A stretch of DNA of 64,000 bases. Origin: Ascochyta rabiei (lineage: Eukaryota > Ascomycota > Dothideomycetes > Pleosporales > Didymellaceae). Below, piece by piece: positions 22,080 through 32,713 of this stretch. Below the pieces are notes generated by a model, which saw nothing but the letters and a program-made list of their open reading frames with translations, was not told the origin of the DNA and did not search any database. Location: NCBI RefSeq assembly GCF_004011695.2, contig NC_082414.1, positions 248,001 through 312,000 on the forward strand, read 5' to 3'. Position numbers and translations under genes: made by a program. Each line of letters starts with the position of its first letter. Within the stretch, counting starts at the first letter, position 1.

Positions 22080-22345
22080 AGAGCTCAACCTTGTCTTGGC
22101 AGCTTTACCTAACTAACGCTAGGCATTATCTTCTAAACCTATTTAGAAGATTTTGATTATTATATTTACAGCAAAATTTTAGGGTTAGACTTAGTTCAAT
22201 GTTAGGGTTATTTTTAGGTTATGGTTATCTAAAATCTATTATATTTTATTACTCTAGAGTACAGCAGCTGCAAAGTTTTTGATTACAGTATTCTTGCGTG
22301 TTGCTTAGACCAAGTTGGTAAGTTGGTGGTTAGGTCAGCTTTAGG
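22080..22345. other. AT-rich island with TTAGGG-containing sequence
   Basis: This patch is much more AT-rich than its surroundings and contains TTAGGGTTA twice (at about 22179 and 22202), plus several ttaggtta variants. It has no open frame. It could be a RIP-degraded transposon remnant or an interstitial telomere-like relic. Confidence 0.45.
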
Positions 22346-22924
22346 TTAATCAGCTCAAAGCCTCAAGTGTATCCTCCAAACCCACCTCCCTCCCAGCGCC
22401 GCTTTCCCAGCGTGAAAACCCCCACCGCCTGTCACCCCATCGATGCAATCCGCCCCAATGCAATCCAACCTCCTCGCCCAAGCTTCCCTTTTTATTTTGA
22501 ACTTTCGAATCTTTTTCTCTTCGAACCTTCCCCAACCCTACCAACCGGCATCGTACCACCTCGCTACCAAATCCGCCTAGCCAGCCCCACTGCGATTCAG
22601 CCTTGACATGGAGGGCCAGACCATCGTCCCGAAATAGCACATCCACCCATCATCCACCCATCCACCCACGCACACATTCGTCCTCACCACACCATCTCAA
22701 TGCGAATCTCCAGTGCTTCTTCGTTCCCTGTCTCGAATCTGCGCACGCCACACAGTACATGCACATGCACGTGCGTCTCACCGGCACCTGACAGCGCCGC
22801 CCGCTCGCTACCTGGCCAGCGCTCCGCGGCGTTTCGAGCCGGGGGGCGGGAGGCGAGAGGAGATGAGCGCCGGCAGTGCGGGGGTGGGCGCGTGCATGGG
22901 GATCGGTGGGTGGATGGGTAGGGA

Positions 22925-23035
22925 ACGGTGCACGTACGTACACGACTGTGGACGTGGATGTGGACGTGGATGTGGAAGTTGATGTGGACGTGAATGTAGA
23001 CGTGGACGTGGACGTGGACGTGTACGTGGATGCGT
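22925..23035. repeat. Degenerate hexamer array (GTGGAC/GTGGAT)
   Basis: About 18 head-to-tail copies of a hexamer close to gtggac or gtggat, with a few substitutions. Translation in either direction gives Val-Asp or His-Val/Ser-Thr dipeptides, so any frames over it are repeat artefacts. Confidence 0.8.
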
Positions 23036-23267
23036 GCGCGTCCCCGCCATGTGGCCGTGAGCCAGAGTGAGCCGTCCAGCGGAGCCGATGCAGCTGGCTT
23101 GCGTACTTGCGTACTTGCGTGCGTGCGTGCTGAGGGAGTGCGGGAGCGCGGGAGTGGCGCAAGTGCACCAACGAGGCCGTGCTGAGGATTCGCTGTTTTG
23201 CCCGCTGGCATCCATGGGCTTCCGTGTCTACGGAGTACACGGCGCCCTGCTGCATCGGATAGCGCGC

Positions 23268-24089
23268 GTCTGTCCGCCGAATCTTCTTCCACCCCCCTCT
23301 TTCCAGAACTTAGTGTTCAGGAATAGACTTCTGATTCCAACTGTGCCATTGTCATTTTACTATGGCGGGATACAGTAGTCTGTCCACTAAATCTCCTTCC
23401 ACTCTCCTCTTTCCAGAACCTAGCGTTTAGGAACAAACTCCTAGATTCTAACCGTGCCATTGTTATTTTACTATAGCAGGATACAGTAGTCTGTCCACTA
23501 AATCTCCTTCCACCCTCCTTATTCCAGAACCTAGCGTTCAGGAACAAACTAGATTCGTGCCATTGTCAGGAACAGTAGTCTGTCCACTAAATCTCCTAGA
23601 TTCTAACCGTGCCATTGTCATTTTACTATAGCGGGATACAGTAGTCTGTCCACTAAATCTCCTTCTACTCTCCTCTTTCTAGAACCTAGCGTTTAGGAAC
23701 AAACTCCTAGATTCTAACTGTGCCATTGTCATTTTACTATAGCGGGATACAGTAGTCTGTCCACTAAATCTCCTTCTACTCTCCTCTTTCCAGAACCTAG
23801 CGTTTAGGAACAAACTCCTAGATTCTAACTGTGCCATTGTCATTTTACTATGGCGGGATACAGTAGTCTGTCCACTAAATCTCCTTCCACCCTCCTCTTT
23901 CCAGAACCTAGCGTTTAGGAACAAACTCCTAGATTCTAACCGTGCCATTGTCATTTTACTATAGCGGGATACAGTAGTCTGTCCACTAAATCTCCTTCCA
24001 CCCTCCTTATTCTAGAACCTAGCGTTTAGGAACAAACTCCCGGATTCCAACCGTGCCATTGTCATTTTACTTTGGCGCGATGCAGTAGT
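23268..24089. repeat. 111-bp minisatellite, 8 units, two internally deleted
   Basis: The marker tctgtcc(a/g)c recurs at about 23269, 23379, 23490, 23579, 23645, 23756, 23867 and 23978, and a diverged end at 24089. Spacing is 111 bp except for two shortened units of 89 and 66 bp. Each unit carries the segment agaacctagcgtttaggaac and ends with a gcgggatacagtag block. Copies differ mostly by single transitions. The first unit is the most diverged. Confidence 0.9.
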
Positions 24090-24531
24090 CTACACCATCT
24101 TATTTATAGGGCCGGAGTAGGTCTCCGCCCAAGTGCGCCGTCGGACGTGTTGGGGGGCAGTACCTAGTCTGGTGATATTCAGGGGCGGGTGAAGTAGCTT
24201 CGTTGATGCATCGTCACTTGTTGGACTCGGGTTGTTACAGCACACTTGGCTGATTCTGGGCTTGTGGTTGGAGTCGCTGAATACCTCGATTCTTGTTTTT
24301 TGTTCTAAAAAGGAAAAATAAAATAAAATTTGAGGATGGGAAGATGATACTGCTTCTTCTGTGATGTGGGAGATTGAGAAGATGCTGTGCAGAGGTGGAG
24401 AGGAATCAGCCAATCTGCGGCTGGTGTTGCTAGTAGCTTCGGTACGGTCTATGTATGGAGAGTCTGATTTCAATTCGACTACTCGTCTTATCCACATACT
24501 CGATTCGATTGCGCTGTCAGTGATACAGTCT

Positions 24532-26193
24532 TCAATCGGCCTTCAAGACTCTATGCAGCACCCTCCCCAACACGCCCCTCACACGCCTGTGGTCTTCCTG
24601 CGCCGCAGTCATCACCACTGCAGCGCTGAGCGCGAATGCCAGATGCTCTTTCCAGCGGTGTTCAGGCAAATACCGGCGAGGCAGCCATGTGGCTGCAGCC
24701 CTGGGCAGTACGAATAGCACCATCTCGAGGCGCCGTCTAGACTCCTCTACCAGTATGCTGAGTCCACACAACAGACACCCGCTCAGGACACACAGCCCTG
24801 AATCCCACATCTGCGGCGTCACCGTTCTGGATGAGAAGATGCTTGGTCCAAGACGGGTGCGTGAGAGGCAGACGCCATAGTAGAAGAACGCAACAAACGC
24901 GCCAAGGAACGACGAACGCCAGGTAGCCTCCTGGAAGGCTGCCGTCAACGTGTGTTGAGTCAGTCCAGCGAATCGGTCTCCAGGGCGCCCAGTCTTCCTC
25001 AAGTGCCTGGCCAGTACAAAGAGCTGCAGCGGGAAGTACATCTTCGCCGCAAACGCCCAGCCACGCCAGAAGCGCCATAGCGCGTGCTTCTCACAGCTCT
25101 TTCCGCAGCCCATGTGCACCAGCTCACATGGCACTGGCACCGTTTTGGCAGGATCGCCAGCCTCTTCCGGCATGCCATAGTCGCGAGCCATGGAGCCGAG
25201 AAGAGGGGCCATGCCCGTGTGCTTGCCATATTGAAAGGTGCCATATCTAGCGTGGCGAAGAGCGAGCATGAGACGGTGATCCAGTCCTGCGGCGGCAGAT
25301 ATCCACGCGTTGTAATTTTGAGGGAGGCGGCTGGGACTGTAGAACCACGACCACATGATTGTGGCTGCCGACAAACAGAAAAGAGGGGTGGGGAGCTTAC
25401 TTGCAGCTTGATGCAGTCGTGATGAAGGTTGGAGGGAGGAGGTAGTCGTGCATACGGCAACGTCCAAAGCTCGTACGACCGCGAAGAGAGTCAAGTCCAA
25501 GGTTCTTCCAGCAAGATCTGGTCTTGTAAGTGGCAGTACGTTCTTCGGCTCTGCTGCATGTTGTTCCGGGGGTTCGTCGAACGGGCCAAGGCTAGTCTTG
25601 GTGAAGCTTGATGTTGCGCCTGGTGCGGTGGACGGAGCATACTTGGTGGGAGCGCTGTTCAGCAGCTGGAACGAGACAGACGCTGAGATCAGAGCTGCAG
25701 AGAATCTGGCGAGCAGTCCAGCAATCCAATGGTCAAAGGACTTTGGAGATGATCTGAGCCGAGGTAGAGCTGTGATGAGCAAGGCTTTGATTGGGATCTG
25801 AAGGAGCGTCGATCCACCGACGAGAACAGCGCAGAAGGCAGGGAAACGATGGATGGCACAGGCCCCGCGGAGCGTATCGACGGTCTTTTGGATTTCCGTT
25901 AGTCTAGCACACGGACTGCAATGACTTGCGGTATATCCATCATGGTGGATGTGGTAGTACAGGAGATTTCACCCACATGCAGCCACGCAGCTCGAACGGT
26001 CAATTTGCGTCTGGCGAACAAGAGCAGTATCCTGGCCAGACGCGGAGTGGTGCTCGACAGCCAACCCAGTACGTAAGCAGTGGTGAGCCTAGGTCACGGA
26101 CATCAGTGCGTGTATCGGACAGGCCGAGTCCAGCGTTGGATCTTACGGTTTCGCAAGGCGCAGATGTGCAACCGCGGCGGGTTGGCGAGCCAT
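24532..26193 (-). CDS. TMEM135-like multi-pass membrane protein
   Basis: Proposed exons 26193-26147 and 25924-24532, 479 residues; the first exon is tentative (it needs a 222-nt intron with a GTAAGA donor), the rest is firm. The frame contains features I associate with fungal TMEM135-like proteins: LAGRTLDLTLFAVVRALDVA in the middle, IMWSWFYSPSRLPQNYNAWI, then a Cys-containing stretch VPVPCELVHMGCGKSCEKHA followed by LWRFWRGWAFAAKMYFPLQL. Several hydrophobic segments are spread along the chain. Human TMEM135 is tied to peroxisomes, mitochondria and lipid handling; role in fungi is not established. It is divergent from the bHLH gene. Confidence 0.65.
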
Positions 26194-27216
26194 TGCGGCG
26201 AACGGCAACGACTGCAGGGGCTCCCGCACAGGCGATGTTCTGGCAGGCAACGGCAGCAAGGGTGGGCTTAAGGGGAGGAGGCGGAAGCTAGTCCGAGGCA
26301 GTGGTCAAGTGCATGCATGGCTTCGCGAGGATCGACAGGCTCGCGGAGCAGATGCTGCTTTGGAGCACGAGCGATGCACACAATAGGAGGACGGGAGCCA
26401 CGGCCGCATCGAGGCCGAGACAGGCGCTGGGTGTGGCAGCGTCTCAGACACGCCACGCAGCGAGGAGGGCAGTGGAAGCAGCTGACGGAGGCGCCTCGTG
26501 ATGCCTGAGTGAGGTGCAAGGGTGACGGGGGACGGTGGTGGGAGGCGTGGACATTTGAATCTGGGGTAGCCGGCTTGCTTGGCAGAAGACGCAGCCGAGC
26601 CGACACGTGCCGAGCAGAGCTGGTTGGGGTTGGCATGTGAAGACAGCGCAGGGCAGGGCAGAGCTGATGGCTGCGCGACACCGACAACGACACGGCCAGC
26701 GACACGGCCAGCGACACAGACAGTGACACCTTCACCTTCACCTTCACCTTCACCCCCCCTTTCCCCTTCACCCTCACCTCCACTTCACCTTCACCTTCAC
26801 GCCTCCCCATCACGCCCCCCACAGTCTCGCGGTGTGCACATCTCCCTGAGCGGCGCAGGGCTGGTCAGCCGGCAATGTGTACTGCGAGTCGCGAGTGCAC
26901 ATCAGGCACTGCTGTCCGCGCCCTGCTGGGTTTCCACATACCGCCCCCAGCTCCAGCTCCAGCGCGTCCGTTCACGTAGGCAGCAGGCAGTAGGCCCACT
27001 GCACGTCACCGCGCGCTGCGGCTCCCAACAACGCAACGGCTGTCCACGCAGCTCGCGAGCCCGTCGCCGTCGCCGTCGCCGTCGCCATCTCGAGCGCCTC
27101 GCGTGCCCACTCCCACTTCCCGCACACAGCTGCGAGCCGCCAAGCTGGAGACTCTTTCGCAGCCGCCGTTCGCAGGGCTCGAGCGCGCTCCGGCCACAGG
27201 CCTCCCTCGCGCAGCC
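26194..27216. other. Intergenic with CACCTT-type array and (CGTCGC)n
   Basis: A 1-kb divergent interval. It holds cgacacggccag repeats (about 26683-26725), a (caccttc)-like pyrimidine-rich array (about 26728-26805) and a short cgtcgc run (27060-27085). Reading frames over these are repeats. Probably the promoter and leader of the bHLH gene. Confidence 0.55.
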
Positions 27217-28592
27217 ATGGGCGACAAAGACCCGCCGCCGTTTGGCTGTACGTGCTGCACGCACCCACTGCTGGCGACGAGCTTGCACTAACCCTGCCGC
27301 CAGACACGTTCAGCAACGACTTCTTCAATGGCTCCCCCACGTCCACGCCCCTGGACACCCACGGCCAGTCGCTGCTCAGTGACATGGAAAACCAGTCGCT
27401 CGCCGACTTCTTCTCCAACACCGACCCCTTCCACCTCTCCGACCCCCAGCCCTTCGCCGCGGAGGCAGACACCAAGCTCGCCGGCAACGACTTCGCCGAC
27501 TGGAGCTTCATGACCCCGGCCACCGTACACGGCGTCTCGGCCACGATACCCGACCAGGCACAGCTCCACCATCCCTTCCTCCACGACAGCATGTTTGCCC
27601 CGCACACACAGCACATGGACCACATGGCCACCACCCACGACGACCTGCAGGCGGCCTCCACCCTCTTCAACAACTCACAACAACCGGCCTACCCGACCCA
27701 CCGCTCGCACAGCTTCCACGACATGTCCTCGTCAAGCAACAACCCTCACCCAAACTGCCACAGCATACCCAACAGCGCCCATGTTGCGAGACCCATGGTG
27801 TCTTCCTCCCAAGGTCTGATCGACGAGCAGCTCGCCGCCCTTCTGCCCAACCACGCCGCAGCCGGCACCCTCGACGCACAGCTTGCCGCTCAATGGGCCC
27901 GAAGCGATGCCCACCAGCGACACGAAGCCGAGTTTGGGCCCACATTACAGGGGCCGACTCTGAAGCGGACCTACACTTTCGGCACAGACGACTCCTTCAG
28001 CAACCCCGCGGTTTTCTCGGCGCCGCACCAGGAGACGGAAGAACTGGTGACGCGGCGCTTGATGCGCGACATGCGCCACTCTCAGACCTTCATACCAGAC
28101 ATCCCGAATCCCACCATCTCAGAACCCACCGGACATGCCCGCTCGACCCCAGCCGAAGACGCAAGCGACGACGAGTCTGAAGAAACCAGCTCTGCCGACG
28201 ATGACCAGCCGGCGAAGAAGCGAAAGAAGAGCATACAGATCAAGAAGGAGAACATGCGCAAAACAGCGCTAGGCACGAGAGTCGGCAAGGCAAAGAAGCT
28301 ATCCGCCGCCGAAGACAACAAGAAGAAGCGAGCCTCTGCAGCAGCCCAGAAACTGCAACGCGAGAACCTGAGCGAGGCACAAAAGCGCAGCAACCACATC
28401 CTCTCGGAGCAGAAACGGCGCAATCTGATCAAGCGAGGCTTCGATGATCTGCATGATCTTGTGCCCGAGATACGCAACGGGGGGCTGAGCAAGAGCAGCG
28501 TCCTGACAGAGGCTGCCAACTTTCTCGACAAGCTCATCGAAGACAACAATGCCCTGCTGAAGCACATGAGCGGTGCGTCGGCAAACGGATAA
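27217..28592 (+). CDS. bHLH transcription factor
   Basis: Exons 27217-27247 and 27304-28592, 439 residues. The 56-nt intron (GTACGT donor, CTAAC branch) removes a nonsense region and joins MGDKDPPPFG to YTFSNDFFNG. The first 270 residues are low-complexity (Ser, His, Asp, Pro). Basic nuclear-signal blocks (KKRKKSIQIKK) precede the C-terminal bHLH: RSNHILSEQKRRNLIKRGFD, loop, then LSKSSVLTEAANFLDKLIED. The basic region has His, Glu and Arg at the three base-contacting positions, predicting recognition of a CACGTG-type E-box. The arrangement resembles Ino4/Max-like factors; no leucine zipper is evident. The gene cannot be assigned to a named regulator from sequence. Confidence 0.85.
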
Positions 28593-29025
28593 GAGCTGCA
28601 TACATGGATGTTGAGGACCGCGATCAAGTGTTCAGACAAGTGCATGTGCCGACAGAGCCACTGACTGGTAGTATGGATGAAGAAGGAGCTGTCTGCGGGC
28701 CCAGTGAAGATCAAGTCTCGTCTGCACACTCCAGTAACGGCCAGGAAGGACCGAGACACACGGCCAAGAGCGAGACCACGAAACGGCGAAATGATACCCA
28801 AACGCTATAGGAGGGATAGGCGGGTAGTGCTGCTCCCCGGTGTAATTTGATCTAGGCGTATATTGAAGCGAATAGAAGACAGCGGGAGGAAGGAGTTTTC
28901 CTGAGGATTTGATACCCAGAATACAAATACCATGACCACGAAATCAGCGTCGCCACCGCACCCGACTCCTTTCCTTTCATTCCCTCCACATCCACCCGCA
29001 TAGAAAAAAGAAATACCCTCACTGC
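28593..29025. other. Intergenic, convergent 3' ends
   Basis: A 433-base interval between two stop codons (bHLH and GH5-like genes). It should hold both 3' UTRs. No gene or repeat was recognised. Confidence 0.5.
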
Positions 29026-31106
29026 TCACGAAACCCCCCTCACACCCCCCGTCCTCACCGGCCCTTCCTCAGGAATCACCACCCGCATCGCCTCATCCCT
29101 AACCCTCGCCGGCCCTCTCTCATGCCCACTCGGCACCCCATCGACCCTGACATTCTTCCACCGCCCACGCACTCCCGGGCCGAACACAATCTGCTTCTGC
29201 CCGGGGTAATCGCACCGCGCGTGCGCGTTGCAGAAGCCCGTCTTGCACGCCGCGTTGCTGCTGCATGCGCTGCCGAGACACAAGTCGCCTGGTCGGCAGG
29301 GGGTGCAGAGACCCCAGGAACAGTGGGCTGTTGCGTCGCAGTGGGATGAGGATTCGCAGGGGTTCTGCTTTGTCGAGGGCGCGAGGCAGAGTGCTGGGGG
29401 TGTTTGTGTTTGTGTTTGCAGGGGTGTTTGCGGGGGGGTAGTGGGGCATGTGTGGAGACTGTGGTGCTGAAGCACGAGGTGGTGCTCTGCGATACACGAC
29501 CCCTGCGCGTCGTTCTCGCGCGCGCGTCGTCCGCGGCTGTCTGGCTTCGTGGCGCGCGGCGAACAGGCTTGACATACGCCTCCGGAGCAGCGCAGGTGCG
29601 ATTGGCATGGCTTTTTGCTGTTGCATGTGCTTCCTGCTTGGCCCGGTTGCGTCTCGCTGTTGGGACCGCAGATGCTGTTCTTGCAGAGCAGCGACGGCGT
29701 GCAGCTGTCCGCTCCGTCGCAGAGGTGGCCGGCGCAGCCGAATACGCAGGAGCTGGTGGGGGGGATGTAGGGGTTTAGTGCGAGGGTCGTGGAGGTGCTT
29801 AGTGCGGAGAGGGGGGAGGGGAGGTACGACGTCCAGTTGAAGTTGCTGCGGGCGGTGTGGGCGCGGCTGAGGACGTCTGTGAGGGCGGTGAAGGAGGCGT
29901 GTTCTGGACGGAGCGGGTTGACCATGGTGCTGGTGGATTCATTCTTGGAAGAGAGGTGGGAGTAGATCTGTGGTATTGTGAGCCTGTCGAAGCTGCATGA
30001 GAGAAGGAATCACTACCCATGGTATGCCTCGCAAGTTCAGCGCGTTTCCTTGGTCGAAGATGGCTTCTTTCTTGTGCTCGATGCCGGCCGACGTATGAAC
30101 ATACTCCCACTCCTCGACAAGGAGCAACTTCTGTTTGCCCTGCTTACCCTGGGCTCGCGCCGTTAACGTGTTACCGGGTAGGAACATCTGAGCCCACGGA
30201 GTGCCTGCGGTAGCATGCTCATCCTGCGCGAACCGGCCATGGATACCGATCACATCAACCGCAGGACAGTCAAACACGCTGTCGGGGAAATTCTGGATAC
30301 CTCCCAGACTCTGCAGTCCGGATACGCCGCCGCTGATGACGGCGATGTTGGAGCTGTCCAGTCCGACCTTGAACTTCAAATGTGTGGCGATGTCGCAGAG
30401 CCAGGACTCGCCGGATGGAATGGGCCAGATACCGCTGAACGGTTGGTTTTGGATGTCGACGCCCTGCATCGTGTGAGCAGTGAAGTAAAGAAACATCCCA
30501 ACAGGCTTCAGTGTCGGCTCAAGACTTGTACCACTTGTACGAACAAGTCATGGCAGATGCGGCACGTACCATGATAACCTCGGACAACTCACTCCATGAC
30601 CTCCCTCCAAAGTTTTTAGACGGGTAATGCTTGAAGAAGACCTCCAGACGCGTCTTGTAGATGTCACGCAGCTCTTCACTGCTGTAGAAGTCCAGAAAAG
30701 CACCGCCTATCTTCTCGCAGTACGCATCACACGGCACATCGTTTGACCCACGAAGCGCGTGTGCGTCGTGAGGTGCGAGGATGACCTTGGTTTGGCCCTT
30801 GGATATGCGGTGGACAGCTGCAAGCGTATCATCGAGCTGGTCGAGCAGAGACTTGTCGAACTCGCCCAATTGGGGCTCCGGGTCTGTGTGGTGGCTGTCT
30901 GGACGGATAAAGAGTCTTATGACCCTCGCCTTGCTTTTTACAATTGCTTTGATGGTTTCGTCTCGGTGTTTTGGCGTGAAGTACTGCAGAAGAGGGTAGT
31001 TGACACCGCCAAAGGAGTGGTTGTCTGCTGTAATGAGCTGTGCAGACACGAGCGGAACGGAGAATGATACAGAGGAAAGGAAAGTGAGGAAGGTTGTGTA
31101 GTGCAT
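29026..31106 (-). CDS. Secreted GH5-like glycoside hydrolase with Cys-rich C-terminal region
   Basis: Exons 31106-30570, 30463-30017 and 29967-29026, 641 residues; introns of 106 and 49 nt are in phase. A signal peptide covers about residues 1-22 (FLTFLSSVSFSVPLVSAQ). Residues 30-345 read as a clan-A TIM barrel like the GH5 cellulase/mannanase group: FGGVNYPLLQYFTP, KARVIRLFIRPDSHH, then VIMGVDIQNQPF where the acid/base Asn-Glu-Pro is expected, and LLLVEEWEYV where the nucleophile Glu is expected. The acid/base position holds Gln (residue 186), so catalysis is doubtful. After the barrel come a short linker and some 20 cysteines (about residues 370-560) in CxxGxxCxxxxxC-like spacing, then a basic tail. 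Substrate unknown; cell-wall mannan or glucan is a guess. Confidence 0.75.
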
Positions 31107-31683
31107 GTTGAGATCTGTCAAGGCATGATACTTTGTGCGTGTCAGCAGCGCAGTGGACTACGAGTATTGATATACTTTACGGAGTGAACACGTTGAGTAT
31201 TGTAGACACATCTCGAATGCAAGCGATCGACTGAGTGTTATGCTCGCAGATATTGGGGTGGTTCATCTATTTTGATTACCATGCAACGCACAGCCAATCA
31301 GATGACATTACCCCAGATTTACTGCCGGAAGTCTTCAATACAACCCCAGATCCTAGTAATTGGGTCCTGACCTTTTCTTGCTTCAAGGACTAGACCAGCA
31401 TGCTGTCCTTCGACAAAGGAGCAGTGGTGGGTTCAAGCGTGGGTTGAAGCCACTAAGGGTCAGACTCCTAGAGGGCTATCACACAAGGTCCAGAGGCCGT
31501 GGATTCGGCGATCTGTCGTCTGAACGGTGCCCATCCATGAACATGTGAAGGTTTGTAGGCGGTGGATGCTACGCAAGTCGTCTTGGCGCGAGGTTGCTGG
31601 TGTGCAACGACCAGTTTGGAGCGGTGCTTGTGGGACTTCCCAGGCAGAAGAGATGGAAGGGCTTGTGCTCGGTCAGACATAAC
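31107..31683. other. Intergenic, GH5-like promoter
   Basis: A 577-base interval between the GH5-like start and the CNL2 stop. It contains a CCAAT-type pentamer in agccaatcag near 31274-31283. Nothing else was recognised. Confidence 0.45.
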
Positions 31684-32309
31684 TCAGCCTGCAGGATTTG
31701 CGCATACAGCTTCCAGCCTTTGTAGCGTGGATAGCACCTCTGCTCCGATCTCTTCACCACTGGCTGACGGCGCGAATCGGCCGTGACGCAAGTCACTAAG
31801 AGCACCAACAGCTTCTTGGACTTCGGCTAGGGTTCGCCGGCTCTCCTCTTCCATCTCTGCGATCTGTGCTTCGAGGCTCTGGCATGCGTGTTCGATGCTG
31901 GAGTGAACAGTCTGTAGCGTATGCGGTGACTGGCGACCTAGACCGGAGAGCTGTTGATTTGGTAAGCCGATTGTACCGTGGCATTGCGTGCAGAGCGTAC
32001 CTCTTCTTCCGTCTGGAGAGCGACTGGATCCATGCCTGGGACGTGCGCATCATCCAGCTGCCGTCTCTCTCGTGCATAAGCTCGTCTCAACTGCTTCGAC
32101 CGTTTCACCTCCTTGGTGATGTCCACGCGTACAGCTTCAATCTCGGCTTCGCGCAGACGGTGGAGCTCTCTGTACAGGTCTTGGACGGCTGGGTTCTCAC
32201 GATGGCTTCTGGGGAAGATGTCGGTGAACTGGCGCAGTGTCATGAAATCGCGTAGTGGTGCGGGAGCAAGGAGGAAGTCGCCCAGCAGCTTGGCTTCCTG
32301 CGCGGGCAT
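31684..32309 (-). CDS. Cnl2/NKP2 family kinetochore protein
   Basis: Exons 32309-32001 and 31950-31684, 191 residues; the 50-nt intron starts GTACGC and is phase 0. The protein matches the Cnl2/NKP2 family of inner-kinetochore (CCAN/COMA) proteins: it opens with EAKLLGDFLLAPAPLRDFMT and FTDIFPRSHRENPAVQDLYR, then a Lys/Arg/Glu-rich coiled coil. The second exon has the characteristic C-terminal helix, EIAEMEEE-like residues followed by VGALSDLRHGRF. I start at MPAQEAKLL because family members begin just before this block; an in-frame ATG at 32414 would add 35 residues rich in Ser and Arg. It is divergent from EAF3 and shares a 404-base promoter region. Confidence 0.82.
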
Positions 32310-32713
32310 GGTGGCGACGGAGACGGTCAGTTGTGAGAAGGTGTTGGCTCGAACGCGCGACCGGCGCGCCAGTGATGACGAGAGAGTGGTGGAGACACGC
32401 GCAGGGCTGAGCATGCTTGGTGAAGCGCGTCGGCGCGTTTTCGTCTGTGCGCGAAAAGCCGCGAGATGGCCACTGCAACAGCTCGGCGGACAAACACCGC
32501 TTCACTCGTCATCGGCTGACTCTGGCTCGAGGTGTGCCCCGTGAGTAATCCGACATTAATAGCTATTGTGCTGGAACGCGTTGCGCGGCCTGGTGAAAAG
32601 GCAACGGTGTGCAAAACGTGGTGCAGCCGCCGCCATCTTCACCCTTTCTTGCCGACTTGATTGCCTCGCCGACCCAAACACCAACATCCAAAATTTGACA
32701 TAGCACCGCAATC
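32310..32713. promoter_or_regulatory. Bidirectional promoter CNL2 / EAF3
   Basis: The 404 bases between divergent starts of a kinetochore gene and a chromatin gene. No particular transcription-factor site could be supported. Confidence 0.5.

Larger units (their letters stand above)
20932..24531. other. Gene-poor 3.6-kb stretch with repeats
   Basis: No convincing coding region. Open frames at 21490-22065 on both strands overlap and have no recognisable domain. The stretch contains pyrimidine-rich sequence (21410-21450), an AT-rich island (22080-22345), a hexamer array (22925-23035) and a 111-bp minisatellite (23268-24089), each listed separately. The segment 24090-24530 shows nothing specific. 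Confidence 0.6.

Noticed and set aside
22350..23292. Several frames over the hexamer array, some His-Val or Thr-Ser dipeptide repeats
   Set aside because: Direct translations of the repeat in all frames.
23268..24089. CRISPR array
   Set aside because: The 111-bp units are contiguous tandem repeats without unique spacers, in a eukaryotic genome.
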